Positions 25,682-34,332 of a DNA stretch of 63,045 nucleotides are shown here, in pieces. The translations under genes and the position numbers were made by a program. Location of the stretch: assembly GCA_036620675.1 (NCBI GenBank), contig JAZHEE010000025.1; one strand, written 5' to 3'. The notes under the pieces are model-generated. The model did not search any database and was not told where the DNA came from. It worked only from the letters and a program-made list of their open reading frames with translations. The stretch is from Jejubacter sp036620675 (GTDB taxonomy: Bacteria > Pseudomonadota > Gammaproteobacteria > Enterobacterales > Enterobacteriaceae). Within the stretch, counting starts at the first letter, position 1. Every line of letters starts with the position of its first letter.

Positions 25682-26367
25682 GACGACTCCGATTGCTGTG
25701 GAATCAGGTGGCGGTAGTCATTCAGCGCCGGGTGGCGGGCGTAACGCTTTTCCGCCATGCCGGAATCTGGATTGCCAACGCCCAGACAGAAACGAATACC
25801 AAAACGGGCGGCGGCGTCCAGGATAGGTTCGCTATCGTCGATAAACAGCGTCCTCTGCGCATCAAGGTCGGTATGTTCAACAACGGCCTGCCAGAGCCGG
25901 CGATCCTCTTTCGGATATCCAAATGTGTGGGTGGAAAGTAATAAATCAAGGTGCTGATCCAGCCCGGTATGGCGTAACTTTACCGCCAGGTTGTGAGGAT
26001 GCGCATTGGTCAGCAGGATCCGGCGCTTCCCCTGGGCCTGCAGCCAGTTCAGGAACGGAACGGTATCATCGCGTAGCGCGGCGTTCGGCCCCATTTCACT
26101 GGTCATACCGCGAATATCCAGGTTCAGTCGCTCGCTCCAGTAATCCAGACAGTACCAGTTTAGCGTATGTTGCACGGCCTGATATTCCTGGTCTATCAGC
26201 ATTCTGGCCTGCGGCAGCGAGATGCCGCGAGTCTGGCTCAGGGTTTCAGGCACCAGCGTCAGCCAGAAGTGGCGATCGAAGGCCAGATCCAGCAGAGTGC
26301 CGTCCATATCGAGCAGGATCGTATCGATCTCCTGCCAGGGGAGCGAAATAGTGATAACGGGCTCCAT
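25678..26367 (-). CDS. yrfG: GMP/IMP nucleotidase YrfG (HAD superfamily)
   Basis: This 229-residue cytoplasmic HAD phosphatase dephosphorylates purine mononucleotides in E. coli. Motif I is LLDMDGTLLDLAFD (about residues 18-31), motif II is ILLTNAHP, and motif III/IV is GYPKEDRRLWQAV with FIDDSEPILDAA. The HTLNWYCLDYWSE cap-domain segment is characteristic. It lies 56 bp after igaA and overlaps hslR by 4 bp. Confidence 0.95.
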   Translation of the reverse strand: MEPVITISLPWQEIDTILLDMDGTLLDLAFDRHFWLTLVPETLSQTRGISLPQARMLIDQEYQAVQHTLNWYCLDYWSERLNLDIRGMTSEMGPNAALRDDTVPFLNWLQAQGKRRILLTNAHPHNLAVKLRHTGLDQHLDLLLSTHTFGYPKEDRRLWQAVVEHTDLDAQRTLFIDDSEPILDAAARFGIRFCLGVGNPDSGMAEKRYARHPALNDYRHLIPQQSESS

Positions 26368-26423
26368 TCAGCAAGCGAAAAAGGATAGGCGACAGGTTAG
26401 CATAACCCGTCGCCAGGTGGGAT

Positions 26424-28562
26424 TCAGAAGCGCGGTTGGATATCCGGGCCTGGCAGCAGCACCGGGTTGAAGCAGTTCTCGTAATACTGCTGGATAGACT
26501 GCAGGCGATGGCGGTTGCGACGATAGCGGCGTACGGCAAGCCAGCTGTTGGCTATCAGACTGATAATCAGGGATAGCAGCAGCAGGGTGGTACCGACAAA
26601 ACGCCACTGGCCCAGGCTATCCGGAATGCTATGCAGCGAGATATGGCGAGTACCGTTAGCATCGGTACGAATACCGGTGACAATCCCTTCCGCGCTAAAT
26701 CTGGTGTGCATCAGCATATTGGCAAGCCGCCGGAACTCCGGCCATTGATCGCGAGCCGGATAGTCATAAAGCCCCATGGGGGGGAAGGGCTGATCCACCA
26801 GGTCAGTACCTTCATCGCTGATAATGATAAAGCCCCCCGGCGCAGGGCTATTGAGCGACTGAGCGGCGCGGGCGGTTTCACGCATAAAGAACGGCGCGGT
26901 GGAGGTGGTAACCAGATTATCCAGCGATTCTGCGCTGACCGGGCGCAGCAATACATTAACGCCATTCAGCTTACCGGCGTCTGCGCGCCGGGTCAGGGTG
27001 GCCCAGTCACGGGTGTTCCCCAGGTTAACCAGCGCGTTCTTCAGGCGGGTACATTCATCGGAGCCGGTGCAAAGCGCCTGGGTTTTCAGCACGATATCGG
27101 CGAAATCATCCAGTAATACCATGCCTGATTTTTGAATAGCAGAAGCCAGCTGTGGGTTCACTTTACTGTCTTCCCGGGTTTCCGGATGCAACTGGCTGCG
27201 TACCGCGTCGCTCAGGGCTGTCGCTTTCTCGACGATCGGGGAGTCGGGAACCGGCAGAGGACGGGCGTTGTTCCAGACGATCCGTGAACAGTCGAACGGC
27301 ATAAACGGCGAGCTCTGGCGTGATGGATAGGCGCCTGGGGTGTGGATATTGCACATGCCGGAACCCTTAACGCGTAGCGTATCGCCAACTCTGATGTGAG
27401 CCTCTTCCAACGCTTCGATGCTGGTGGCTTCAACGGTTTGAGCGCCTTTCAGCCAGGAGACGGTTAGCTTCATCGGCATTTCCAGCGGCACCCAGATGGT
27501 CAGCATCACCAGCACCAGCAGAGAACCGCCGGCGATGGTCAGGTTACGTTTCCAGTGCTGCAGAGGGAAGTTCTTCACTTCATCATGCAGCGACAGAAAG
27601 CGTCCCTGGCGTACTACATGGCGATCAAGATAGATATCGATATCGGTTTTTTGACCCAGATCCTGGGCAATCCACGGCTGCCAGTGGGGAGGGTAAATCA
27701 GGTCGATAATCCCCAGTGAGATATTATTGATATGATCCCGGTCGGCTTCGCCGAACAGTCCCCAGCGCTTTGGCGTGCCGCGAAGACAGTGAATTTCGCG
27801 CAGGGTGTTTTTGGCCGGGCGGGCGAATAGCCCCCACATACCGGCGCCCAGTAGCAGCAGCGCACCGCCCAGCAGCCAGGGAATCACAACGCCAGGCGTT
27901 ACCAGGCACAGGAACATCAGCAGCAGCGAAGCGACGATCAGAAAGGCTTCGCGCATGCCGTCCGGACGGCTCAGTGAATACTCTTCCGGGCTCTCCTGGC
28001 GGATGTTGAGTAGTTCGATTTGCTCGCTCTCTTCGCCGCGAATGGAGGCCTGGCGGTTAGGAGAAGGCGCGGTGGGGAAGGCGTCGGCTTCCTGTTGATA
28101 CTCCAGCATGCTGTGGCCGTTAAGGGCGATAACCAGCGGCAGTGAATCCGTGCGAATTAGCTCCACGCTGTTGTCGTCAGTAATATACTGCTCCCAGAAC
28201 GGAGGCAGATGGACTTCAACCGCGTCGAGGTAATAACGCCACTTGTTAGGATCGTCGGTGGACAAGCCATAGCGGGTAATGGAGCGCGTCAGGCACAGCA
28301 CTTCGTCGCTCAGGGTATTAAGCGCCAGCGTCGCCGCGGTGGCGCTGGCCCCGGTAGGGGGGATCTCCTGGCGCGACTGGGATAACGATGCCAGATAGTG
28401 CTCAATCGCCGAGCGCTCGTCGCCCGTCAGCTTGCGGGTAGTGGCACCGGTAAAGGCGTGCAGTTCCCTGCGCAACTGAAAGCGCGAACTACGCCAGAAC
28501 CACCACCCGGCTACTGCCAGACAGGCCAGCATGGCAGCGATGAAAAAAGATACAGTGCTCAT
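26424..28562 (-). CDS. igaA: IgaA, inner-membrane inhibitor of the Rcs phosphorelay
   Basis: This 712-residue inner-membrane protein holds the Rcs envelope-stress system in check by contacting RcsD, and in several enterobacteria it is essential. Membrane segments are visible at about residues 2-22, at 208-250 (two helices, with LLLMFLCLVTPGVVIPWLLG), near 340-360, and near 655-675. Between the last two is the large periplasmic part with cysteines (MCNIHTPG, PFDCSRIVW, LCTGSDECTRL). IHCLRGTPKRWGLFGE marks the cytoplasmic domain. Start and length match the family. It is divergent from nudE. Confidence 0.97.
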   Translation of the reverse strand: MSTVSFFIAAMLACLAVAGWWFWRSSRFQLRRELHAFTGATTRKLTGDERSAIEHYLASLSQSRQEIPPTGASATAATLALNTLSDEVLCLTRSITRYGLSTDDPNKWRYYLDAVEVHLPPFWEQYITDDNSVELIRTDSLPLVIALNGHSMLEYQQEADAFPTAPSPNRQASIRGEESEQIELLNIRQESPEEYSLSRPDGMREAFLIVASLLLMFLCLVTPGVVIPWLLGGALLLLGAGMWGLFARPAKNTLREIHCLRGTPKRWGLFGEADRDHINNISLGIIDLIYPPHWQPWIAQDLGQKTDIDIYLDRHVVRQGRFLSLHDEVKNFPLQHWKRNLTIAGGSLLVLVMLTIWVPLEMPMKLTVSWLKGAQTVEATSIEALEEAHIRVGDTLRVKGSGMCNIHTPGAYPSRQSSPFMPFDCSRIVWNNARPLPVPDSPIVEKATALSDAVRSQLHPETREDSKVNPQLASAIQKSGMVLLDDFADIVLKTQALCTGSDECTRLKNALVNLGNTRDWATLTRRADAGKLNGVNVLLRPVSAESLDNLVTTSTAPFFMRETARAAQSLNSPAPGGFIIISDEGTDLVDQPFPPMGLYDYPARDQWPEFRRLANMLMHTRFSAEGIVTGIRTDANGTRHISLHSIPDSLGQWRFVGTTLLLLSLIISLIANSWLAVRRYRRNRHRLQSIQQYYENCFNPVLLPGPDIQPRF

Positions 28563-28889
28563 GCTTTTTCCGTCAAACCGTCAATATTCTTCTCTAAGCG
28601 CAGCAAACAGCGACCCTTCCAGCGCGTTGGCAAACAGATAATCATTGGCAGGTATGACGTGTGACATGAATTATTTTTCAGGCATACCAGCGGTAGGACA
28701 ATGGTAACAGAGCCGCTTCGACGGATACATCGGCAAATTCTCATTTCATGAACAATAACTTGACAGGGGAGTACAATACGTGATTGGTGATATGAAAGTT
28801 TCAGAAATGTAAATAAGAGGCAATTGACATTGCCGAAACCGTGCGCTGTGTCGCACAATGCCCGAAATGTACCAGCTAAAGCGGTCGAG
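28563..28889. other. igaA-nudE divergent intergenic region
   Basis: These 327 bp separate divergent igaA and nudE. They are A+T-rich, with TTGACA at 28760 and several A/T tracts, and presumably contain both promoters. The nudE frame is open upstream to 28824, but that part has no family similarity. No gene, RNA or clear operator was seen. Confidence 0.5.
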
Positions 28890-29462
28890 ATGAGTAATCT
28901 GCAAAAACCGAAAATTCAACATGTCGAAACGGTCGCCCGTTCCCGACTGTTTACTATTGAAGCAGTAGATCTGACTTTCAGCAATGGTGAACGTCGTGTT
29001 TATGAGCGTATGCGTCCTGGCGATCGCGAAGCGGTGATGATTGCGCCGCTTCATAATGACCACCTGCTGCTGATTCGCGAGTATACCGTGGGTACCGAAA
29101 GCTACGAGTTGGGTTTCCCCAAAGGGCTGATGGATCCCGGCGAAACGGTAGAACAGTCGGCGAACCGGGAACTGAAAGAGGAAGTGGGCTTCGGCGCACG
29201 CGAATTGACTTTCCTGAAGCAGGTCGGGATGGCGCCTTCTTATTTTTCCAGCAAAATGAATATTCTGGTCGCCGAATCGCTCTATCCGGAAAAGCTGGAA
29301 GGCGATGAGCCGGAGCCGCTGCCGGTGGTGCGCTGGCCTGTTGCCAGAATGATGGAACTGCTCAACGAGCCGGATTTCAGTGAGGCCCGAAATATCAGCG
29401 CTCTGTTTCTGCTGCGGGAGTGGTTGATAGCCCAGGGGCGTCTACCGCCTGTGGTTTCCTGA
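28890..29462 (+). CDS. nudE: NudE, ADP-sugar/NADH Nudix pyrophosphatase
   Basis: This 190-residue cytoplasmic Nudix hydrolase acts on ADP-ribose, NADH and diadenosine polyphosphates. The Nudix box runs from GLMDPGETVE through ANRELKEEVGFG. The sequence also has RSRLFTIEAVDLTFSNGERR at the start and APSYFSSKMNILVA in the fold. The ATG at 28890 yields MSNLQKPKIQHVETVARSR, aligned with E. coli NudE; the upstream start at 28824 is less likely. It is convergent with mrcA, with a shared terminator between them. Confidence 0.95.
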   Translation: MSNLQKPKIQHVETVARSRLFTIEAVDLTFSNGERRVYERMRPGDREAVMIAPLHNDHLLLIREYTVGTESYELGFPKGLMDPGETVEQSANRELKEEVGFGARELTFLKQVGMAPSYFSSKMNILVAESLYPEKLEGDEPEPLPVVRWPVARMMELLNEPDFSEARNISALFLLREWLIAQGRLPPVVS

Positions 29463-29479
29463 CTTTTGTCCCGCTCCAT

Positions 29480-29508
29480 AAAAAAACGCCCGTAACGGGC
29501 GTTTTTTG
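29480..29508. terminator. Bidirectional terminator between nudE and mrcA
   Basis: Stem ACGCCCG / CGGGCGT with loop TAA, flanked by A-rich sequence (AAAAAA) on the left and TTTTTT on the right, suits termination in both directions between convergent genes. Confidence 0.92.
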
Positions 29509-29512
29509 TTAA

Positions 29513-32065
29513 TCAGAACAACTCCTGGGCTTCGCCATTATCGATAATGGTGGTGCCGACGTCCCGCACTGCCTGGTGCGTGGGTTGAGTGCCTTCAATG
29601 AAGAACTCATCGCGGCTGTTTCCGCCGTTAGAAAGCTGCCCGGTCGCCCGATCGATCTTAATGGTGACTATGCCTGGCGGCGGCGTTAGCGGCTCTTCAG
29701 GCACGCCTTTTAGAATGACCTTCATAAAGGCATCCCAGGCGGGCTGTGCGGTTTTGGCGCCGCCCTCGTAGCCGGAAACCTGATCCTTAATAGCGCCGGA
29801 AGCGGTGGTACGTCCCAAATTGCGACGATGATCGTCAAAACCGATCCACACCGACGTCACCACGCCCGGGCCATAGCCAGAAAACCAGGCGTCTTTCGAG
29901 CTGTTGGTGGTTCCGGTTTTGCCGCCGATATCGTGGCGTTTCAGATCGCGGGCCGCACGCCAGCCAGTACCCATCCAGCCCGGTTCGCCGTAGATATTGG
30001 TATTAAGCGCGCTCTTAATCAGGAAGGCGAGCGGTGTATTGATGACGTGAGGCGCGTATTCCGGCGCAGTGGTACGGGAAACCAGATCCTGATTCGCCTG
30101 CTCAAGCTGCGGCTGGGGAACGCTCATATTGCGCTGCTGTTGAGAGGTCGCCACATTTTCCACATCCTGATTTTCCATCACGGTGGATTTTTGGGTATCG
30201 CCATAGATAACCGGAAGATTGCATTCCGGGCAGGCGATTTTCGGTTTGGCTTCAAACAGCGTCTCACCCTGAGCGTTGACGATGCGGGTGATGAAGTAAG
30301 GATCGACCAGGAAGCCACCATTGGCCATAACCGCGTAGCCGCGGGCCACCTGGAGCGGCGTGAAAGAGGCAGATCCCAGGGCCAGTGATTCAGTACGCAC
30401 GATATTCTGTGCCGGGAAGCCGAAGCGCTGCAGATACTCGGCGGCATAGTCTACGCCCATAGCGCGCATGGCGCGTACCATCACCACGTTTTTCGACTGA
30501 CCCAGCCCCTGACGCAGACGAATCGGGCCGGCGTACTGAGGCGGCGAGTTTTTTGGACGCCAGTCGGTACCGGAACCGGCATCCCAGCGGGAAATCGGTA
30601 CGTCGTTAATGATACTGGCCAGAGTAAAGCCCTTATCCATCGCCGCGGTATACAGGAATGGTTTGATGTTCGAGCCGACCTGGCGCAGAGCCTGAGTGGC
30701 GCGGTTAAACATACTCTGGTTGAAGTCGAAACCACCGACCAGCGCCCGTACCGCACCATCTTTTGGATTCAGGGAGACGATGGAGGAATTCACTTCCGGC
30801 ACCTGCGCCAGCCACCAGCCATCATCAACCTTACGTACCCAAATTTGCTGCCCGGCCTGGACGACATCGGTGACTTTGCGCGGCGTCGGCCCCTGCTGGG
30901 TGTCGGAACGCCACGGGCGGGCCCAGCGCATACCGTCCATCTTCAGGGAAACGGTGCTACCGTCGGTGATTTGCGCAATGGCTTCCGTCGGCGAACTGGA
31001 GGTCACCACGGCTGGCACCAGCGGCCCATAAGTCGGCAGCTTCTTCAGTGCGCTGGTGATTTGTTCCTGGGACCAGGGCATTTCGCCCTTCTTCCATAGC
31101 TGATTCGACGGGCCGCGATAACCGTGGCGCATATCATAAGCGATGACGTTATCGCGCAGCGCTTTCTCGGCCGCCTGCTGAACGTGGCGGTTAATGGTGG
31201 TGTAGATCCGGTAACCGTCAGTGTAGGCATTTTCACCATAGCGCTTCACCATCTCCTGGCGCACCATTTCGGTCAGCCAGGGGGCGGAAAAGGCGATTTT
31301 CGGCGCATGATAATTCGCGTGGATCGGCTCGCTGCTTGCCTGAGCATATTGCTGGGCGGTGATATAACCTTCGTGCTCCATACGCGACAACACCACGTTA
31401 CGGCGGGCGGTGGCGCGCTCCAGCGAATAGAGCGGGTTGAAGGTGGAAGGCGCCTTCGGAAGACCGGCAATCATGGCCATTTCGCTCAGCGTCAGCTGAT
31501 CCACCGATTTACCAAAATAGACCTGTGCGGCGGCACCCACGCCATAGGCCCGATAGCCGAGGTAAATCTTATTCAGGTAAAGCTCAAGGATCTCATCCTT
31601 ATTCAGCAACTGTTCGATGCGGATCGCCAGGAACGCCTCTTTGATCTTACGGATCAGGGTGCGTTCCGGGCTCAGGAAGAAGTTACGGGCCAGCTGTTGA
31701 GTAATGGTACTGGCGCCCTGAGAAGCGTGTCCGGAGAACATTGCGACGCTACCGGCACGGAAGATACCGATGGGATCCACGCCATGGTGTTCAAAGAAGC
31801 GGCTGTCTTCAGTTGCGATAAACGCCTTCACCATCTGGGGGGGGATCTGGTTTAACTCCAGGGGGATACGACGCTTTTCGCCGTACTGCGCCATCAGCTC
31901 GCCATCGGCGCTATAGACCTGCATGGGGATCTGGAGCCGCACCTCTTTGAGCGTGGCCACATCCGGCAATTGAGGCTCAACATACTTATATAAACCATAT
32001 ATCGAGCCCGCTCCCAGCAGGATGCAACACACTGCAAGGATGAATAAATACTTTACGAACTTCAC
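29513..32065 (-). CDS. mrcA: Penicillin-binding protein 1A, bifunctional transglycosylase/transpeptidase
   Basis: This 850-residue inner-membrane class A PBP synthesises peptidoglycan strands and crosslinks them in the periplasm. It has a short cytoplasmic tail and TM at about 5-27, and a GT51 transglycosylase domain (about 55-230: ATEDSRFFEHHGVDP, GASTITQQLARNFFL, EILELYLNKIYLG). The transpeptidase domain has SxxK in GSNIKPFLYTAA, SxN in GLGQSKNVV and KTGTT in DIGGKTGTTNSSKDAW. Between them is the PBP1A-specific OB insert. It is divergent from hofM. Confidence 0.98.
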   Translation of the reverse strand: MKFVKYLFILAVCCILLGAGSIYGLYKYVEPQLPDVATLKEVRLQIPMQVYSADGELMAQYGEKRRIPLELNQIPPQMVKAFIATEDSRFFEHHGVDPIGIFRAGSVAMFSGHASQGASTITQQLARNFFLSPERTLIRKIKEAFLAIRIEQLLNKDEILELYLNKIYLGYRAYGVGAAAQVYFGKSVDQLTLSEMAMIAGLPKAPSTFNPLYSLERATARRNVVLSRMEHEGYITAQQYAQASSEPIHANYHAPKIAFSAPWLTEMVRQEMVKRYGENAYTDGYRIYTTINRHVQQAAEKALRDNVIAYDMRHGYRGPSNQLWKKGEMPWSQEQITSALKKLPTYGPLVPAVVTSSSPTEAIAQITDGSTVSLKMDGMRWARPWRSDTQQGPTPRKVTDVVQAGQQIWVRKVDDGWWLAQVPEVNSSIVSLNPKDGAVRALVGGFDFNQSMFNRATQALRQVGSNIKPFLYTAAMDKGFTLASIINDVPISRWDAGSGTDWRPKNSPPQYAGPIRLRQGLGQSKNVVMVRAMRAMGVDYAAEYLQRFGFPAQNIVRTESLALGSASFTPLQVARGYAVMANGGFLVDPYFITRIVNAQGETLFEAKPKIACPECNLPVIYGDTQKSTVMENQDVENVATSQQQRNMSVPQPQLEQANQDLVSRTTAPEYAPHVINTPLAFLIKSALNTNIYGEPGWMGTGWRAARDLKRHDIGGKTGTTNSSKDAWFSGYGPGVVTSVWIGFDDHRRNLGRTTASGAIKDQVSGYEGGAKTAQPAWDAFMKVILKGVPEEPLTPPPGIVTIKIDRATGQLSNGGNSRDEFFIEGTQPTHQAVRDVGTTIIDNGEAQELF

Positions 32066-32182
32066 TCGGAATTTCCCATTTCGTTTGGACCGGGCAGTTT
32101 ATAAACAAACGCGCGGTAGTATAAAGGCAAGCCAGGCGCTTTGATATGCCATTTTCAAAACAGACATCAGGGAGGTGTAGTT

Positions 32183-32986
32183 ATGGCGTTCGGTAACTGG
32201 CGGATTGGACTGGATATTCAGAAAGATGCCCTAAGGGCAGTGGCGATCTCGCAGCGACGTGGAATATGGCGTTTGCAGCGCTGGTGGCGGCTGCCCTGTG
32301 ACGGCGATGATGAAGAAAAAAGGATTAGTGCCGCGCTTAACGGCTGGTACCGACAACTACCATTAGGCTATTACCTGTGTGTGGGTTTTCCGACCCGGCG
32401 CACGTTGCAGCGAGAGATTCCGTCGCCCCCACCTGGATTGAGCGAACTGCAGTGCGCACACTATGTGGCCAGCGCGACCGGGCGTCAACTCCAGATGCCC
32501 GAACAGACGCTGTGCCTGGATTTTTGCTCTGTTTTCGCAGAGTCGCGCTTTGCGGTTACGGCAGCCCGCGCCAGTGAAGTGGGTAGGCTGGCCGCCATGA
32601 TACGCCAGGCCCGCCTGCGGCTGACGGCGATCGCGCCGGAAGCCTGTGCGCTATTCAGTTTCCTTCCTTTTATTAGCCATCATGACGATAGCGATATGGC
32701 GGACTGCTGCCTGGTTTACCGGACAGCTGCGGAGTGGCTGTGGGTCTGTCAGGATCGTTGGGGCTCGATTCCCTGTCATGAGGCACCTGATTGCGCAACG
32801 CTGTGCCAGCGCCTGGCGACGACGCCCCGGCGCCTGGTTTGCTGTTCACCCGGTGCGCTAACAGGCGATGGCGTTCGCGATTTTAATCCCTGGCTTGCGC
32901 TTTCCCGCCTTCAGCCGCCGCTGCCGGAAGAAGGAGACGGCTATGCGATTGCGTTGGGCCTGGCGCTGGCGAGATTGCCGCAATGA
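32183..32986 (+). CDS. hofM: HofM, PilM-like protein of the DNA-uptake (hof/com) operon
   Basis: This 267-residue protein resembles ComA/PilM, an actin-like cytoplasmic component of type IV pilus-type assemblies. The conserved N-terminus is MAFGNWRIGLDIQ; RLQRWWRLP and the C-terminal DGYAIALGLALARL are shared with E. coli HofM, though overall it diverges. The ATG at 32183 follows GGGAGGTG; an upstream start at 32141 has no support. In E. coli the hof genes allow use of DNA as a nutrient. It overlaps hofN by 4 bp, first of a tightly packed five-gene operon. Confidence 0.88.
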   Translation: MAFGNWRIGLDIQKDALRAVAISQRRGIWRLQRWWRLPCDGDDEEKRISAALNGWYRQLPLGYYLCVGFPTRRTLQREIPSPPPGLSELQCAHYVASATGRQLQMPEQTLCLDFCSVFAESRFAVTAARASEVGRLAAMIRQARLRLTAIAPEACALFSFLPFISHHDDSDMADCCLVYRTAAEWLWVCQDRWGSIPCHEAPDCATLCQRLATTPRRLVCCSPGALTGDGVRDFNPWLALSRLQPPLPEEGDGYAIALGLALARLPQ

Positions 32987-33528
32987 GGCTGGTTAATCTT
33001 CTCCCCTGGCGACGTACGCTGGCACAGCGGAGGCTGCGTTTCTGGTCGGCCGTGATACTGGCAACCCTGGCGGCGGTGCTGACCGTTCATGGCTATCGCA
33101 TGGCGATTGGCGCTCTGGATTCCCGGCGTCAGGCGCAACTGGCTGAAAGCGACGGCGTGCGGAGGGAATGGGTGGCACAGGCGCTGGAACAGGCCAGCCT
33201 GCGTCAACGCCAGCGTGAAGCAATACAGCAGGAAAATCAGCGCCGCCAGGCCAGATATTTTCAGATTCTGGCCTGGCGTGATGCCATTTTAGCGCTGGCA
33301 GAGATGCTGCCAGACGAAACCTGGCTTACCCGACTGGAAGGGGATGAAAACCAATGGCGTATTTCCGGTCTGGCGCGCACCCCTGACGCGCTAAACGCGC
33401 TGGAGCGGGCGTTTGGGCAACATTCTGGTTTTCGCCAGGCCCAGCTTCAGACGCTGGCGCGCAAATCAGAGGGGGAATGGCATTTTAACTGGCGGTTTGG
33501 GTTGCGTCATGATGCGACCTTACCTTGA
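32983..33528 (+). CDS. hofN: HofN, PilN-like inner-membrane protein
   Basis: This 181-residue protein has a short cytoplasmic N-terminus (MRLVNLLPWRR, the PilN-type NLLPWR motif), one membrane helix at about residues 20-42, then a coiled-coil-like stretch rich in Gln and Arg (about 55-95) and a small ferredoxin-like domain (LPDETWLTRLEGDENQWRIS). Its start overlaps the hofM stop by 4 bp. PilN homologues form a complex with PilM and PilO, which here correspond to the neighbouring genes. Confidence 0.88.
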   Translation: MRLVNLLPWRRTLAQRRLRFWSAVILATLAAVLTVHGYRMAIGALDSRRQAQLAESDGVRREWVAQALEQASLRQRQREAIQQENQRRQARYFQILAWRDAILALAEMLPDETWLTRLEGDENQWRISGLARTPDALNALERAFGQHSGFRQAQLQTLARKSEGEWHFNWRFGLRHDATLP

Positions 33529-33949
33529 TGGCTGGCTATTGGGGTCGCGCAGACGGCGCGCGATCTGTGGCCTGGTATGGGGAATGGCCATGGTCGTGCT
33601 GGCAGCACTACCGTCTGGTTATTCGCAACCGCAGCTGGAGGGCGAACAAGGCCGAGGGCTACAACAGCGCGTCCGGCTACGTCAGCTGTGGCTTCAGGAA
33701 CAGAATCAGATAGTGTCGGAGCTTCCGCCTGGCCGGGGATTTTCAGCCCTGAAGCTGGCACAGGAGGGCGGCGGACAGGTCGTTTTATGGCAGGCGGATG
33801 ACGGAAAACTGGCGCTTTCCGTTAACTGGTCGTCGCTGCCGCGGCTGCTTGAACGGCTGGCTGAAAGCGACGTCGCGCTGCGGGCGTTTCTGCTGGAGCC
33901 GGCTGCTTCGGCGCTTAACCTGACGCTACAGCTGGAGACGGAAAAATGA
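33509..33949 (+). CDS. hofO: HofO, PilO-like protein
   Basis: This protein of about 146 residues has a single N-terminal membrane segment (about residues 20-42, AICGLVWGMAMVVLAALPSG), then a helical linker and a small domain ending LTLQLETEK, the same ending type as E. coli HofO. Two adjacent ATG codons (33509 and 33512) are possible starts; both overlap the end of hofN by about 20 bp. Similarity to E. coli is weak beyond the layout, and assignment rests mainly on position between hofN and hofP. Confidence 0.8.
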   Translation: MMRPYLDGWLLGSRRRRAICGLVWGMAMVVLAALPSGYSQPQLEGEQGRGLQQRVRLRQLWLQEQNQIVSELPPGRGFSALKLAQEGGGQVVLWQADDGKLALSVNWSSLPRLLERLAESDVALRAFLLEPAASALNLTLQLETEK

Positions 33950-34332
33950 GGTACTGGCCATCGATGATCCCGGTGGCGCTTATCGTATCCGCCCTGGGGG
34001 AGGTTCGCGATCCCTTTCAGGCGCTGCCGGATCCGTGCGCCGCGCCGTTTCACGCCTGGCGATTGCACGCTACGGTACAGAGTCGCGGTGGAAACGCCGT
34101 GGCGATCGTCGCCGTACCTTCGGGGTGGCTCCGCCTGCATAGCGGCGACTTTCCGTGGCCAGGATGGCAGGTAACAGAAATCGCGGAACGCCGGGTTTAT
34201 CTTCAATCACAGGCGCATTGCCCAACCGTCATGCTGGAAAGTGCGCCGCAAGGAGAACGCAATGACAGGAAGGATCCTGATTCTCTTCGGATATCTGTGG
34301 GGCGCTCTGGTATCGGCGGCAGCGCCCGATGA
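33946..34332 (+). CDS. hofP: HofP, PilP-like protein
   Basis: This 128-residue protein has a hydrophobic N-terminus (MIPVALIVSALG) followed by RDPFQALPDPC, the RDPF motif that marks PilP/HofP proteins. It overlaps hofO by the ATGA pattern, and its 3' end overlaps the start of hofQ by 71 bp. PilP links the inner-membrane PilN/O pair to the secretin; the secretin is the next gene. The C-terminal 25 residues lie within the overlap and are basic and low in complexity. Confidence 0.8.
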   Translation: MRYWPSMIPVALIVSALGEVRDPFQALPDPCAAPFHAWRLHATVQSRGGNAVAIVAVPSGWLRLHSGDFPWPGWQVTEIAERRVYLQSQAHCPTVMLESAPQGERNDRKDPDSLRISVGRSGIGGSAR